64,000 bases of DNA from an uncultured Bacteroidia bacterium (GTDB lineage: Bacteria; Bacteroidota; Bacteroidia; NS11-12g; UBA9320), in assembly GCA_905478335.1 (NCBI GenBank), contig CAJQIC010000015.1:32777-96776 (forward strand). Reading direction: 5' to 3'. This document shows positions 18,152-27,655 of the stretch, piece by piece. The translations under genes and the position numbers were made by a program. The notes below the pieces were generated by a model, which worked only from the letters and a program-made list of their open reading frames with translations, did not search any database and was not told where the DNA came from. Numbering within the stretch: position 1 is the stretch's first letter; the number at the start of each line of letters is the position of its first letter.

Positions 18152-21115
18152 TTATCTGTTGATAGGTAGTTTAACAATAACGGCAGTTCCTGGATTTTTA
18201 CCACCATTTACCGGGCTTAAAATCTTTAATGTACAAGGTTTGTTATACTGCTTCGACAGAATATCTAACCTGTCATTTATATTTTCAAGTGCTACGGAAT
18301 GATGTTGATCGTGCAGATCTTCTGTAAATCCCACACCAGAATCGACAATTTTGCACACCAGATGGCCATCAAACAACTCAAATGAAACAGATATCTTTCC
18401 CTCGTTTAAAGGCGCTATTCCATGAATGACGGCATTCTCAACTATGGGCTGTAGTATCATTGGTGGAATCTGAATATTAAGGTTTTCATCCACTAAGTTA
18501 TTAATTTCATAATCAAAAACCTGGTCGTATCGGTTACGCATAAGCTCCAGATACAAGGTTAATATCTCTGCCTCGTCTTCTAGTGGTATTAAGGGTTTAT
18601 TGCTTTCTAGAATCTTACGCAAAAGCTTTGAAAACTTGCCTATGAAGCCATTGGCTTCCTTCATTTTACCCTGACCGTAATACCCTTTGATTGTGTTTAA
18701 AGAGTTGAATAAGAAATGCGGGTTCATTTGCATAATACCGGCTTTCTGTTCTGCAACCAAGTACGCTTTTTCCAGTTGGAGTTTATCAATTTTTATTTCG
18801 GACAATCGGTTTTGCAAGGTTAATTTTTCACGCCACGCCCGTAGCCTATTTTTTGTTACTAACCAGGTTAATCCTAAGACAGTTAAAACACTCAAAATGC
18901 GAAACCACCACAGACTCCAGAACGGTTTAAGCACTGTAAACTCAAAAAACACTGTTTTACTAATCATGCCTGTTTTGTGTATAGCGCGTAAGTTAAAGCG
19001 GTACGTGCCAGGCTCGAGGTTTTCGAATTGTATACCTCTATCCTGTGTTGTATGCCATGTTTCTTGCAAACCTTCGAGTGTATATTGATAGTCGACTTGT
19101 TGCAAGTGCTTGTATGTCACCGTATTAAAATCAAATCGAATGGTGTTCTCATTGTGTTTCAAAACTATATTGGAGTCATTTGGGCCAAACAGTGTAGGCC
19201 CAACGGTGGCACTAGTTAACTTAGGTGTAATTGGATTTGAAATGAACGGTTGCGAGCGTAAATCGTACGTCATCAAACCAAGGTTAGTAGCCATATAGAT
19301 AACATCTTGTCTCCGTACGATGTCAAATACCGTAGTAGGCCGAAGACCAATGTGTGCACCGAATCTGATCGCAGAGGTATCAAACGAAACGTCTGGCACT
19401 AAGTCTAAACCTTCACTAGTCCCAATCCACAATTGCCCAGAAGGATCCAAATCAAACCCCACGCAGGTGTTGGAAGAAAGGTTTTCTTTGACCGTATATC
19501 TCTTCACCTCAGATGTACCTTTAATCACAATAACACCTTCCCCTCTAGTTGCTACATAAATCAACTTCCTTTGGTTGTCAAAAGCAATGTCGTTTATATA
19601 GGCATTTAACCCCTTTATATTTTTACCGAGATCAATTGAAATGCCTTCATTTTCTACAAAGAGTCCATGATCTGTACCCATATACAGGTTCCCGTTTTCA
19701 TCCCTACAAAGCGTCGACGTTCTGTGTGGAACGGTAATATTCTCTAATAAAACTGGATTTATGGTTCCTAGTTCTTCCCGGTCCTTTGTCATCGAACTAT
19801 AAAAGTCTGCTTTGGGAATTTTGTAGGTTCGATTACTAGCCAGTGTAACCCAGTTCGAATCAATCAACAAGTCGTTAAGAAGCATCCGTAAATACTTCTT
19901 CTTTTTTAATGAGTCGATGTAGGTAAGGTAAGTCTTTGACGATACCAAATATTCACCCTTGCGGTTTTGTTTGATTTGAGTTACGGGCTCATTTGTTGGC
20001 GTAACAATTGGATCGTTGATGACCTTGCCTTGCTCAAACACCCCATAACTTCCGTTTCTATAACCTAGCCAAATAGCGCCTGATGCATCATCGTAAAGTC
20101 TGCTAACCTGATTGAGCGCTAGTCCAGATTCTGTTGTATAAATCTTCGTCTTGGGAGACGACGAAAAATAGACGCCATCGCCTACTGTAGAAATCCATAG
20201 ATTACCTTCATCGTCGTTCACAATGGCTGAAACGACAGACCCGTCAAGCATCCTTAATTGTTCTGTGTTTTGAAAATCTGTAAAAGGAATGTAAGCCCCG
20301 GTTCTGGTACCAACCTCTAACCCCTCATTGCCGTGTGATAAAGATGTAACCTCAACATTGTCAGGGAATTGGCCAGCGAAATACATACTGTCGGTATAAT
20401 AATACAACAAGTCTCCAACGGCTATATAGCACGTATCCGCTTGAATCGTTGTTCGGGCATAGTGTCCTTCTCTTTGGAAACTTTCAATTAATATGGCCTG
20501 TCCATCCTGTAACAAATAAACGCCTTTCGATCCAAGTGCCAACAATTCATTTTTTTTGTTGGTCCACACCTGATATACCGATTGTATATCGTATTGAGTA
20601 GCTTTAAAATTAGAATCAAGCACAAACACTCCTCTAGTTAATGTGGACAGTGCAATGTCTCCATTTGGCATTTCCCATATTGAAGTCAAATGCGAATTTA
20701 TATTGAGCTCAGCCAGCGCTGATAAATTCTTTGAACTGTATAATTCGTGGTCCTTGTAAAACGATACTTCACCATTCTGTGAGAGGAACCATAATCTGTT
20801 CCTTGAATCAACAAACATGTCAAAGACTTCATTGGCGGTTAAATCACGACGGTTGTCAAAATTTTTAAAGTCATACCCATCAAAGACAGAAACGCCAGCA
20901 TCTGTGCCAAACCACATGTGTCCATGGTGGTCTTGTAACATGCAAAATACTTTATCTGAGGCTAGTCCGTTAACTGTTTCAATTTTCTGAAAATAGGGCT
21001 GTTGCGCCTGGGCGACGTACAAAACAATTGATAACCAAAACGTGACTAATGTCCTCACTTCTCCAAATTTACTTCGAGAAAGTGAGTTTCGCTTCGACTT
21101 TTCGCCTGAATACAT
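18152..21115 (-). CDS. Two-component-regulator-propeller sensor histidine kinase
   Basis: About 987 residues. A signal/anchor segment is followed by many regulator-propeller repeats, for example DHHGHMWFGTDAGVSVFDGY and DDEGNLWISTVGDGVYFSS (residues about 40-680). A Y_Y_Y domain, one transmembrane helix (about 755-780) and a LytS-type His_kinase domain follow, with a phosphoacceptor MNPHFLFNSLNTIKGYY box near residue 797 and an ILQPIVENAVIHG N-box, then a HATPase. It likely senses a periplasmic ligand and phosphorylates the adjacent LytTR regulator. The frame opens with TTG at 21118; the ATG at 21115 is preferred. Confidence 0.9.
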   Translation of the reverse strand: MYSGEKSKRNSLSRSKFGEVRTLVTFWLSIVLYVAQAQQPYFQKIETVNGLASDKVFCMLQDHHGHMWFGTDAGVSVFDGYDFKNFDNRRDLTANEVFDMFVDSRNRLWFLSQNGEVSFYKDHELYSSKNLSALAELNINSHLTSIWEMPNGDIALSTLTRGVFVLDSNFKATQYDIQSVYQVWTNKKNELLALGSKGVYLLQDGQAILIESFQREGHYARTTIQADTCYIAVGDLLYYYTDSMYFAGQFPDNVEVTSLSHGNEGLEVGTRTGAYIPFTDFQNTEQLRMLDGSVVSAIVNDDEGNLWISTVGDGVYFSSSPKTKIYTTESGLALNQVSRLYDDASGAIWLGYRNGSYGVFEQGKVINDPIVTPTNEPVTQIKQNRKGEYLVSSKTYLTYIDSLKKKKYLRMLLNDLLIDSNWVTLASNRTYKIPKADFYSSMTKDREELGTINPVLLENITVPHRTSTLCRDENGNLYMGTDHGLFVENEGISIDLGKNIKGLNAYINDIAFDNQRKLIYVATRGEGVIVIKGTSEVKRYTVKENLSSNTCVGFDLDPSGQLWIGTSEGLDLVPDVSFDTSAIRFGAHIGLRPTTVFDIVRRQDVIYMATNLGLMTYDLRSQPFISNPITPKLTSATVGPTLFGPNDSNIVLKHNENTIRFDFNTVTYKHLQQVDYQYTLEGLQETWHTTQDRGIQFENLEPGTYRFNLRAIHKTGMISKTVFFEFTVLKPFWSLWWFRILSVLTVLGLTWLVTKNRLRAWREKLTLQNRLSEIKIDKLQLEKAYLVAEQKAGIMQMNPHFLFNSLNTIKGYYGQGKMKEANGFIGKFSKLLRKILESNKPLIPLEDEAEILTLYLELMRNRYDQVFDYEINNLVDENLNIQIPPMILQPIVENAVIHGIAPLNEGKISVSFELFDGHLVCKIVDSGVGFTEDLHDQHHSVALENINDRLDILSKQYNKPCTLKILSPVNGGKNPGTAVIVKLPINR

Positions 21116-21331
21116 CAAAGGACAATACGCTTATCCTCCAAATAGCGCACTAACTCATTAAATCAGTTCAATCATCATTTAATCAACAAGAGATAATGAA
21201 AAATTTAAATATTTGTGTCGCTAAAACCAATGCACAAGATACTTGGGCAAATTCTCCTAACTACAACTGGATATCCGATCATAAGGAGATTAGGCCGATA
21301 CTAATGTGATTGAAAACTATTAAGCCAACTC

Positions 21332-21398
21332 AATCCGGCACTTCACTTCTGCTCTATCTGGTGAAACAAACAAATTGTTTCGCCAGAGAGCCCGGATT
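21332..21398 (+). other. Long imperfect hairpin / inverted-repeat element
   Basis: Nested pairing is visible. The outer AATCCGG (21332-21338) pairs with CCGGATT (21392-21398), and GCTC (21351-21354) pairs with GAGC (21388-21391). A 13-bp stem, TCTGGTGAAACAA (21357-21369) with TTGTTTCGCCAGA (21375-21387), has a 5-nt loop and one T-G wobble that pairs only in plus-strand RNA. No T-tract follows on either strand, so it is not a standard intrinsic terminator. It could be a small structured RNA or a remnant repeat. Confidence 0.5.
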
Positions 21399-21468
21399 TA
21401 GCTCTTACTGTATAACACCCATCCAATAAACAATAACATAGTAATCAGGAGTTATTTAAAATGGTTAC

Positions 21469-21482
21469 GGTCTGTTAAGACC
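21469..21482 (-). terminator. Possible weak terminator of the alkane monooxygenase-like gene
   Basis: GGTCT and AGACC form a 5-bp stem with a 4-nt loop 28 bp beyond the stop codon. On the minus strand it is followed a few bases later by a short run of T. Weak support. Confidence 0.25.
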
Positions 21483-21510
21483 TAGTCAGAAATTCGAGGG
21501 CAACAACGCG

Positions 21511-22515
21511 CTAAGGCAATCGCTTATGCATGACACGAAACCACAACGGCGGCACCAAGCTCAACAACATCATTCCGGGATAACCTGAAGGCAATTGTGA
21601 TGCCTTTTCTTTGCTCTCTAGAAGCGGATATTTAAGTAATGTATTGGCGTGATGATGTGAATGCCTTGTTAATTCAAATAGTAGCGTTCGACCTAAGAGA
21701 TGGTCCGAATTCCATGAATGCATGTCTTGAACACGTTCGTACGATGCCTTGGATATCTTTTTTCTGGTCAGTCCATAATGTTCTATGTAATTGATTGTCT
21801 CAAGTAATAGAATACCAATGAGACAGACCAATAAGTATATACCTAAAACAGCCATACCAAATGCAATCCACACAACAGCAATAAAAGTAATTTGTATCAA
21901 TGCATATTTAACCATCGCATTTTGCATCGACCACACTGGAAGGTTTAAGCGAATAAGTCGATTTTTTTCCAAGTTCATCGCTGATCTATACGAATCAATT
22001 ATCACCCGAATCCAAAACCAATAAACCGTTTCTCCTTTTCTGGCGGTTGCCGGATCTTCATAGGTGCCTACGCGCTTATGGTGGCCCCGATTGTGTTCTA
22101 TAAAGAAGTGTGTATATTGTGTTGTAGACAAAAGCATTTGAGCCAGAAACTGATCAAACTTGCGCATTCTGTGGCCCAATTCGTGGGCCATGTTTATACC
22201 GAAAATGCCGCATAAAAGACCCATTGCCGTAATCTTTCCAACTAAAGACGCCATGTTTGTTTCAGTACCAATGGTGGCTAAAAACAAGACAAAAAGTGCT
22301 ATGTAAACTGGCGCGAGTACATATAAGATTAGGTCAAAAAGCACAAGACTCTTCAGCTTGTTTGACGACTTTGATGGTGGGATAATCAATTCAGACAGAG
22401 GTATAATCGCAAAACTAAATATCAATAAATAATATGTTTCGATACCTGACCCCGTTATGGAGAGGTAGCCCAAAAAAATGAAAACAAAAGAAGTGCAATA
22501 CTTTAAAACAGACAT
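21511..22515 (-). CDS. Alkane 1-monooxygenase-like membrane diiron enzyme
   Basis: A 334-residue multi-pass membrane protein of the fatty acid desaturase/AlkB superfamily. It has the expected histidine clusters: HELGHR (about residues 112-117), EHNRGHH (about 138-144), and the late cluster HSHHHANTLLKYPLL (about 285), with an added IEHYG. These bind the diiron centre of AlkB-type hydroxylases that oxidise terminal alkane or fatty-acyl carbons. The natural substrate in Bacteroidota homologues is uncertain, and no rubredoxin gene is visible in this window. It has its own promoter. Confidence 0.82.
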   Translation of the reverse strand: MSVLKYCTSFVFIFLGYLSITGSGIETYYLLIFSFAIIPLSELIIPPSKSSNKLKSLVLFDLILYVLAPVYIALFVLFLATIGTETNMASLVGKITAMGLLCGIFGINMAHELGHRMRKFDQFLAQMLLSTTQYTHFFIEHNRGHHKRVGTYEDPATARKGETVYWFWIRVIIDSYRSAMNLEKNRLIRLNLPVWSMQNAMVKYALIQITFIAVVWIAFGMAVLGIYLLVCLIGILLLETINYIEHYGLTRKKISKASYERVQDMHSWNSDHLLGRTLLFELTRHSHHHANTLLKYPLLESKEKASQLPSGYPGMMLLSLVPPLWFRVMHKRLP

Positions 22516-22520
22516 CTAGT

Positions 22521-22550
22521 CAAAAATACAAATAGGCATGAAACCACCAA
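22521..22550 (-). promoter_or_regulatory. Promoter of alkane monooxygenase-like gene
   Basis: On the minus strand a TTG (22550-22548) is followed 19 bp later by TATTTTTG (22528-22521). This is the Bacteroidota -33/-7 pattern. The -7 box ends 5 nt before the ATG at 22515, predicting an almost leaderless transcript. Confidence 0.55.
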
Positions 22551-22560
22551 TAATAAGCCA

Positions 22561-23169
22561 TTATTTGACCTTAACCTCTAATACCTTAGTACCTTCAACA
22601 AAACCTTCAAGAAGATCTCCTTTCTGCACTGGACCAACTCCTTCAGGTGTGCCGGTAAAAATTTGATCCCCGATTTTTAAGGTAAAGTATTGAGACGTAT
22701 GGTCGATAATTTCATCGATTGAAAACAACATAGCTGATGTATTTCCACTTTGAACCACTTGTCCATTTTTTTTGAGCTCGAATGACAGATTAGCCATGTC
22801 AAAATCTTTCACAGGTAACCACTTTCCGCAAACAGCACTGCTATCGAAACCTTTGGCCTTTTCCCAGGGTAATCCCTTTTCCTTCAATTTAGCTTGAAGG
22901 TCTCGTGCAGTAAAATCTATGCCTACGGTAAATTCTGCATAGTATTTGTGTGCGAATTTGCTTTGAATGCGCTTCCCTAGTCTATTTAATTTAACAACGA
23001 TTTCTGCCTCATAATGCACATCTGAAGAAAAGTCTGGAATATAAAAGGCGTCCCGTTGCCGTAAAATCGCAGAGTCCGGCTTCATGAAGATAACTGGTTC
23101 GTCTGGTACTTTATTACCCAGTTCTTGTGCATGCTTCCTATAATTTCTCCCTATACAAATTATCTTCAT
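22561..23169 (-). CDS. Fumarylacetoacetate hydrolase family protein
   Basis: A 202-residue single-domain member of the FAH superfamily. It opens with KIICIGRNYRKHAQELG and PVIFMKPDSAIL, then HYEAEIVVKLNRLGK supplies metal-binding acids, followed by FTVGIDFTARDLQAKLKEKG and GDQIFTGTPEGVGPVQKGD. Such proteins act as acylpyruvases, oxaloacetate decarboxylases or related C-C hydrolases; which one cannot be told here. The start overlaps the TolC-like gene stop by 4 bp, so it is the tail of the RND operon. Confidence 0.88.
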   Translation of the reverse strand: MKIICIGRNYRKHAQELGNKVPDEPVIFMKPDSAILRQRDAFYIPDFSSDVHYEAEIVVKLNRLGKRIQSKFAHKYYAEFTVGIDFTARDLQAKLKEKGLPWEKAKGFDSSAVCGKWLPVKDFDMANLSFELKKNGQVVQSGNTSAMLFSIDEIIDHTSQYFTLKIGDQIFTGTPEGVGPVQKGDLLEGFVEGTKVLEVKVK

Positions 23170-24515
23170 TTTACCAATGTTCCGTTTAATCGAAGCAACT
23201 GATACTCCGCTTTTTTCAAATTATACTTTGCCGCATTAATACGATTTTTAGACGAAAGTAAACTCAACTGAATTTGTCGATATTCTACAGAAGTAATTTG
23301 ACCAAGTTTCAATTGGTCGTTGGCTCTATCAAGGCTTAGCTGCGCCGTTTCTACATTAGCCGTTTCTTTTTTGAGCACGGTCTCGTATAATTTATAGTTG
23401 CTCCAATAATCATTCACCTCTTTTTCTACCAATCCTTCGTTTTGCCGTTTTACTACTTGGCTTTTTTCCATTTCAATCGCAGCATTGTCCATGGCGATTT
23501 TTGTCCTCCCACCTGAGAAAATAGGAACACTGATAGATATCCCTCCAGCAAAGCCAACATTACTTTGCTCTAAAACAATACCTGCTCCGTTCCGCGATGA
23601 GTTAAGTCCATAACTGCTGTTTAGCAAAATCTTGGGGTACAAATTTGCCGTTGCTAACTTTTGGTCAATGTTGGCAATGTTTTCTTGAATGCCAGCCATC
23701 ACCAATAATGTACTATTGAGTTTGGCACGCGTCAACACCTCATCGAACACGAAATCGGTAAAAAAGGTCACTTCCCTATCGAGGTTAATGTCGGTGTTAA
23801 TCTGATTACCCATCAGGTAGTTTAATTGCCGTTTTAACGCCCCTGCACTGTTTAAGGCAGTCAACAAATTGACACTATCTGCATTAAGGTCAACCTTTGC
23901 TGTGTATACCTGTAACGTACTACCACTTCCGTAAGATTTGGCGAGTTCTGCACCTTTCAATCTTGTTTGTGAAATTTCGACGGTTTCTTCAAGTGCAGTT
24001 ATATCTGCTTGAATTTTAGCCAAATCTAGATATACCCCTATGGTAGCGATTACTGCATTTTCTATAGTTAATCGAAGTTGAGCTTCAGATAAGTCTTGGG
24101 CATATTTTAATTTTTCGAAGGTTCGAATATTGGCGAACCCATTGAACACCGTGTAGTTTAATGCAATGGATCCATTATAACTCGTGGACTGAGCACCATC
24201 GACATTAGTAGGTGGGATGCCCCCTGCAAATTCTAACTTTGTATTGTTGTTACTGTAGTTAGCACCACCGTTAGCGGAGATAGTTGGTAACAATCCCGCA
24301 TTTCCTTTGGTGGCAGCATTTTCAGTTGCTGTTTGGGTTAAACTTGCTAACGATACGTCAAAGTTATTGGTTAATACATGTGTAATACACTTCTCTAAAG
24401 TGAGTTGTCCATCACCCTCCCAACGCTCCATTCTACTCACCGAGTTTTGGCCGTAAACAGAGACACTCGATAGTATGACACAGGCCAATATGGATATTAA
24501 ACTATTCGCCTTCAT
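23166..24515 (-). CDS. TolC-family outer-membrane efflux protein
   Basis: A 449-residue protein with signal peptide and TolC-type coiled-coil barrel repeats, for example LEKCITHVLTNNFDVSLASL at the N-terminus, GISISVPIFSGGRTKIAMDN and a late QLSLDRANDQLKLGQITSVEY segment. By family it forms the outer-membrane channel of the tripartite pump encoded directly upstream. The ATG overlaps the RND gene by 14 bp. No lipobox is seen. Confidence 0.9.
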   Translation of the reverse strand: MKANSLISILACVILSSVSVYGQNSVSRMERWEGDGQLTLEKCITHVLTNNFDVSLASLTQTATENAATKGNAGLLPTISANGGANYSNNNTKLEFAGGIPPTNVDGAQSTSYNGSIALNYTVFNGFANIRTFEKLKYAQDLSEAQLRLTIENAVIATIGVYLDLAKIQADITALEETVEISQTRLKGAELAKSYGSGSTLQVYTAKVDLNADSVNLLTALNSAGALKRQLNYLMGNQINTDINLDREVTFFTDFVFDEVLTRAKLNSTLLVMAGIQENIANIDQKLATANLYPKILLNSSYGLNSSRNGAGIVLEQSNVGFAGGISISVPIFSGGRTKIAMDNAAIEMEKSQVVKRQNEGLVEKEVNDYWSNYKLYETVLKKETANVETAQLSLDRANDQLKLGQITSVEYRQIQLSLLSSKNRINAAKYNLKKAEYQLLRLNGTLVK

Positions 24516-27500
24516 TGTCGACTTTTAATTCTCTAATAGCTGGCTCAACGGCTTCATGTGATACGACTTGCCCATACCAAAAATGTCTCCACCACACACG
24601 TATATGATTTAAGACCAACAAGATCACCGGCAACACAATGAGCGTTAACACGGTAGCAATTCCAATTCCATAAGCCACTGCAATAGCCATTGGCTTTAAA
24701 AATTGAGCTTGAAAACTTCTTTCAAACAATAACGGCGCAAGACCTGCGATAGTAGTTGCAGAAGTCAAGAATATGGCTCTAAAGCGCATATATCCTGCCT
24801 GGAACACGGCATCTTTAAATTTCATTCCCTCCTTCAAATAGCTGTTTAATTTGGTCACCAATACCAATGAGTCATTTACGATAATTCCAATCAAAGCAAC
24901 AATGCCTAGAAAAGACAAAATGCTGAGCTGATTGCTGTGCAAATAATGCCCCCAGGCCACGCCAATTAAACTAAATGGGATGAGTGCGAAAATGGCCAGT
25001 GTTTGACCAACACTTCTAAACGTGAAAATAATCAACGAGATGATGAGAATTAACACAAGAGGTAGGGCTGTTTTTGCCGATTTTTGGGTTTTGTCCGCCT
25101 CACGATTTTGCCCCTCATATAAGGGTGTTACCGAAGGATATTTTTGTAGAATCTGTGTGACATAATTTGTTCGCAAATCTTCTATCACATCTGGAGCACT
25201 TATTTGTGGTCCAATTACATCGGCTTCAACAGTGACTTCTCTTTTGGCGTCTATATGGCTAATGTTCACCACACCACGCTGTTTTGTATACGTTGCCAAT
25301 TCCTTTAGCGGGTATTCTTCACCAGATAGTGTTCGAATCCGCATATCCTCCAAATTTTTGACCGATGCCCTATTGGCTTCACCGTATCGAACCCACACTT
25401 TAACCTCATCAATTCCACGTTGCAGGCGTTGCACTTCTTGCCCGAAAAACCCTTGTCGAATTTGGCCCATAATCGCGGCTTCAGAAAGACCCAAGAGGTA
25501 TGCTTTTTCCTTTAGAGACAACCTAATTTCTTGTGGTCCTGGTTGTTCATTGACCACAACATCTTTTAGCTCAGAGAATTTATTCATTGCCGCCTTAACT
25601 TCTGCTTGAGCCAACGACAATTGCTCGTTGTCTCTGCCTAAGAGCGTAACGGATACAGGCTTGCCAAATGGATTACCCACCCCAAAAGTTAACTTTTCGG
25701 CACCCGCAATGATGCCTACTCTTTTTCTGATTTCGTTTTCTATTTGATAACTTGGGATGCCTCGTGTTTCTCCTTTTAAAAGGGAAATACTTACTGCACC
25801 CACGTTGGTTCCTGGCCCTACTTTACGAACGACATTATCTACAATGGCTAAGCCGTCTTCCCTTTTGGCTGTAAAATCATCATTTACAAATTCTACTGCT
25901 TCCTCAATTTGTAACAGCTTTTGTTCGGTGATTTCAGGTCTTGTACCCGCCGGCATGGTGAGTGAAATATCAATATTGTCACGCTCGATAAACGGGAAAA
26001 ATGTTGCTTTGATAATGCCGCCTTTAAACGCACCCACAGTAATTATAAGTGCACTGAAAACGACCACCATGGTCAAAAATTTGTTATTTAAACTATACCG
26101 TAATACTGGCGCATACACTTTGTCACGCAAGTAATACATTAGCTTGTCGGTTGTACGTTCTAGTTTATTCTTTGTCTTTTCTCCCGCTTTTAAGGCCTTG
26201 GAATGTGCCATATGGCTGGGTAATATGATTAATGCTTCAATCATTGAAACCAATAAGGTTGCAATCACTACAAATGCCAATTCCGAGAAGAAATCTCCTG
26301 CACGACCATCGACCATATAGAAAAATGAAAATGCAATAATGGTCGTAAAAACCGCAGACAATACCGCCGTTATTACCTCCATTGTTCCATCAATTGCAGC
26401 TCTTAAAGGAGACTTCCCTTTTTCGTAGTGGTGATAGATGTTTTCGGCAATAACAATGGCGTCATCAACCAAAATACCTAAAACAATAATCATCCCGAAA
26501 AGTGAAATTACGTTAATGGTTACACCCACATACGCGGCTAACACAATCATACCAAAAAATGATATGGGGATGCCTACTGCCACCCAAAAAGCGATTCTTA
26601 TGTTGAGGAACAACGCAAGTAAAATCAGCACCAATATCATCCCTGTGCCTCCGTTTTTTACAAGCAGGTCTCTACGTTCATTTAGCGTTACACTCCTATC
26701 GGAAATTAGTGTGGCGGTAACCTTGGTATTGACGGCATTAAAGTCTTTAACATAATCTCTAACAAAGGCTGCATTCTGCATTAGGTTTTGGTCGTCCGTG
26801 CTGCTCACATTGATTTCGACGCCAAGCTCTTTATTGATTACACTTTTATTCGGGTTGTCTACCCATTGATCTTTGACATCGGCCAGGTCTCCTAGCCTAA
26901 CCACTTGACCATCTTTGGTTGCTTTTACAACAATGTTTTCCAGTTCCCTGGCATAATAGCCTTTGCTACGTCCACGGATAAGTAATTCTTCAGCCTTTGT
27001 TTTAATCGTACCACCGGTGATATCAACATTGCTGCCACTTATAGCCGAAGAGATTTGATTGAAACTGACGTTATACATCCGCATGGCGTCCTCGCTTAAC
27101 GCGACTTCAATCTCTTCTTGAGGAAAACCACTTAGTGCTACTTTAGAGATCCCCTCTTGACTTAATAAGTCGGTTTCTACCTGCCGCGCAAACTCTTTAA
27201 GGGTTTTTAGATCAATGTTTTTACCCGTTAATGCAAATGTTGCTGTTGCATTTACATTCTCCTTTAAAACTACAATTGGTTTTTCTAAGCCTACGGGAAA
27301 TGAATTAATGGCATTGACAGAATTTTTGACATCTTCTAAGGCAACATTGGTTTTGTATCCTTTTTCGACCTCTACTGTTATCGTGGCGGCATTCTCTTGA
27401 CTTTTTGATGTAACACGTTCAACCCCTGAAACACCCTTTAGTTTTTCCTCAATCTTTACTACAACACCTTCTTCAATTTCTTCTGGTGATGCCCCTGGAT

Positions 27501-27654
27501 AGACCAGTTGAATATTTACGATTCGATTGGGTACTATAGGGAAAAAACTAGCATTCAGTTTGAAGTAGGATGCAAAACCAAAAACAATCATCAGCACCAT
27601 CAACACATTGGCTGTGATTGGGTACTTAATAAAAAATGAGATGATTTTTCGCAC
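24502..27654 (-). CDS. RND efflux transporter permease (AcrB/HAE1-like)
   Basis: A 1050-residue inner-membrane permease with the RND layout: TM1 at the N-terminus (KYPITANVLMVLMIVFGFA), a large periplasmic loop, a TM block, a second loop and a final TM block. The proton-relay acid pair is visible in GILVDDAIVIAENIYHHYEK. It exports substrates using proton motive force with the neighbouring adaptor and TolC proteins; substrates are unknown. It uses a GTG start at 27654, 1 bp after the adaptor stop codon. Confidence 0.92.
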   Translation of the reverse strand: MRKIISFFIKYPITANVLMVLMIVFGFASYFKLNASFFPIVPNRIVNIQLVYPGASPEEIEEGVVVKIEEKLKGVSGVERVTSKSQENAATITVEVEKGYKTNVALEDVKNSVNAINSFPVGLEKPIVVLKENVNATATFALTGKNIDLKTLKEFARQVETDLLSQEGISKVALSGFPQEEIEVALSEDAMRMYNVSFNQISSAISGSNVDITGGTIKTKAEELLIRGRSKGYYARELENIVVKATKDGQVVRLGDLADVKDQWVDNPNKSVINKELGVEINVSSTDDQNLMQNAAFVRDYVKDFNAVNTKVTATLISDRSVTLNERRDLLVKNGGTGMILVLILLALFLNIRIAFWVAVGIPISFFGMIVLAAYVGVTINVISLFGMIIVLGILVDDAIVIAENIYHHYEKGKSPLRAAIDGTMEVITAVLSAVFTTIIAFSFFYMVDGRAGDFFSELAFVVIATLLVSMIEALIILPSHMAHSKALKAGEKTKNKLERTTDKLMYYLRDKVYAPVLRYSLNNKFLTMVVVFSALIITVGAFKGGIIKATFFPFIERDNIDISLTMPAGTRPEITEQKLLQIEEAVEFVNDDFTAKREDGLAIVDNVVRKVGPGTNVGAVSISLLKGETRGIPSYQIENEIRKRVGIIAGAEKLTFGVGNPFGKPVSVTLLGRDNEQLSLAQAEVKAAMNKFSELKDVVVNEQPGPQEIRLSLKEKAYLLGLSEAAIMGQIRQGFFGQEVQRLQRGIDEVKVWVRYGEANRASVKNLEDMRIRTLSGEEYPLKELATYTKQRGVVNISHIDAKREVTVEADVIGPQISAPDVIEDLRTNYVTQILQKYPSVTPLYEGQNREADKTQKSAKTALPLVLILIISLIIFTFRSVGQTLAIFALIPFSLIGVAWGHYLHSNQLSILSFLGIVALIGIIVNDSLVLVTKLNSYLKEGMKFKDAVFQAGYMRFRAIFLTSATTIAGLAPLLFERSFQAQFLKPMAIAVAYGIGIATVLTLIVLPVILLVLNHIRVWWRHFWYGQVVSHEAVEPAIRELKVDNEGE

Positions 27655-27655
27655 G

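Larger units (their letters stand above)
21116..21510. other. Gene-free region of about 0.4 kb with structured elements
   Basis: No convincing gene is visible. The region contains a 37-codon plus-strand ORF (21196-21309) without recognisable features, a long imperfect hairpin (21332-21398) and a short GGTCT/AGACC hairpin at 21469-21482. Flanking genes are both on the minus strand. Confidence 0.6.

Noticed and set aside
21196..21309. 37-codon plus-strand ORF in the gene-free gap
   Set aside because: There is an ATG and a stop, but no signal peptide, domain or clear promoter. Too short to support.
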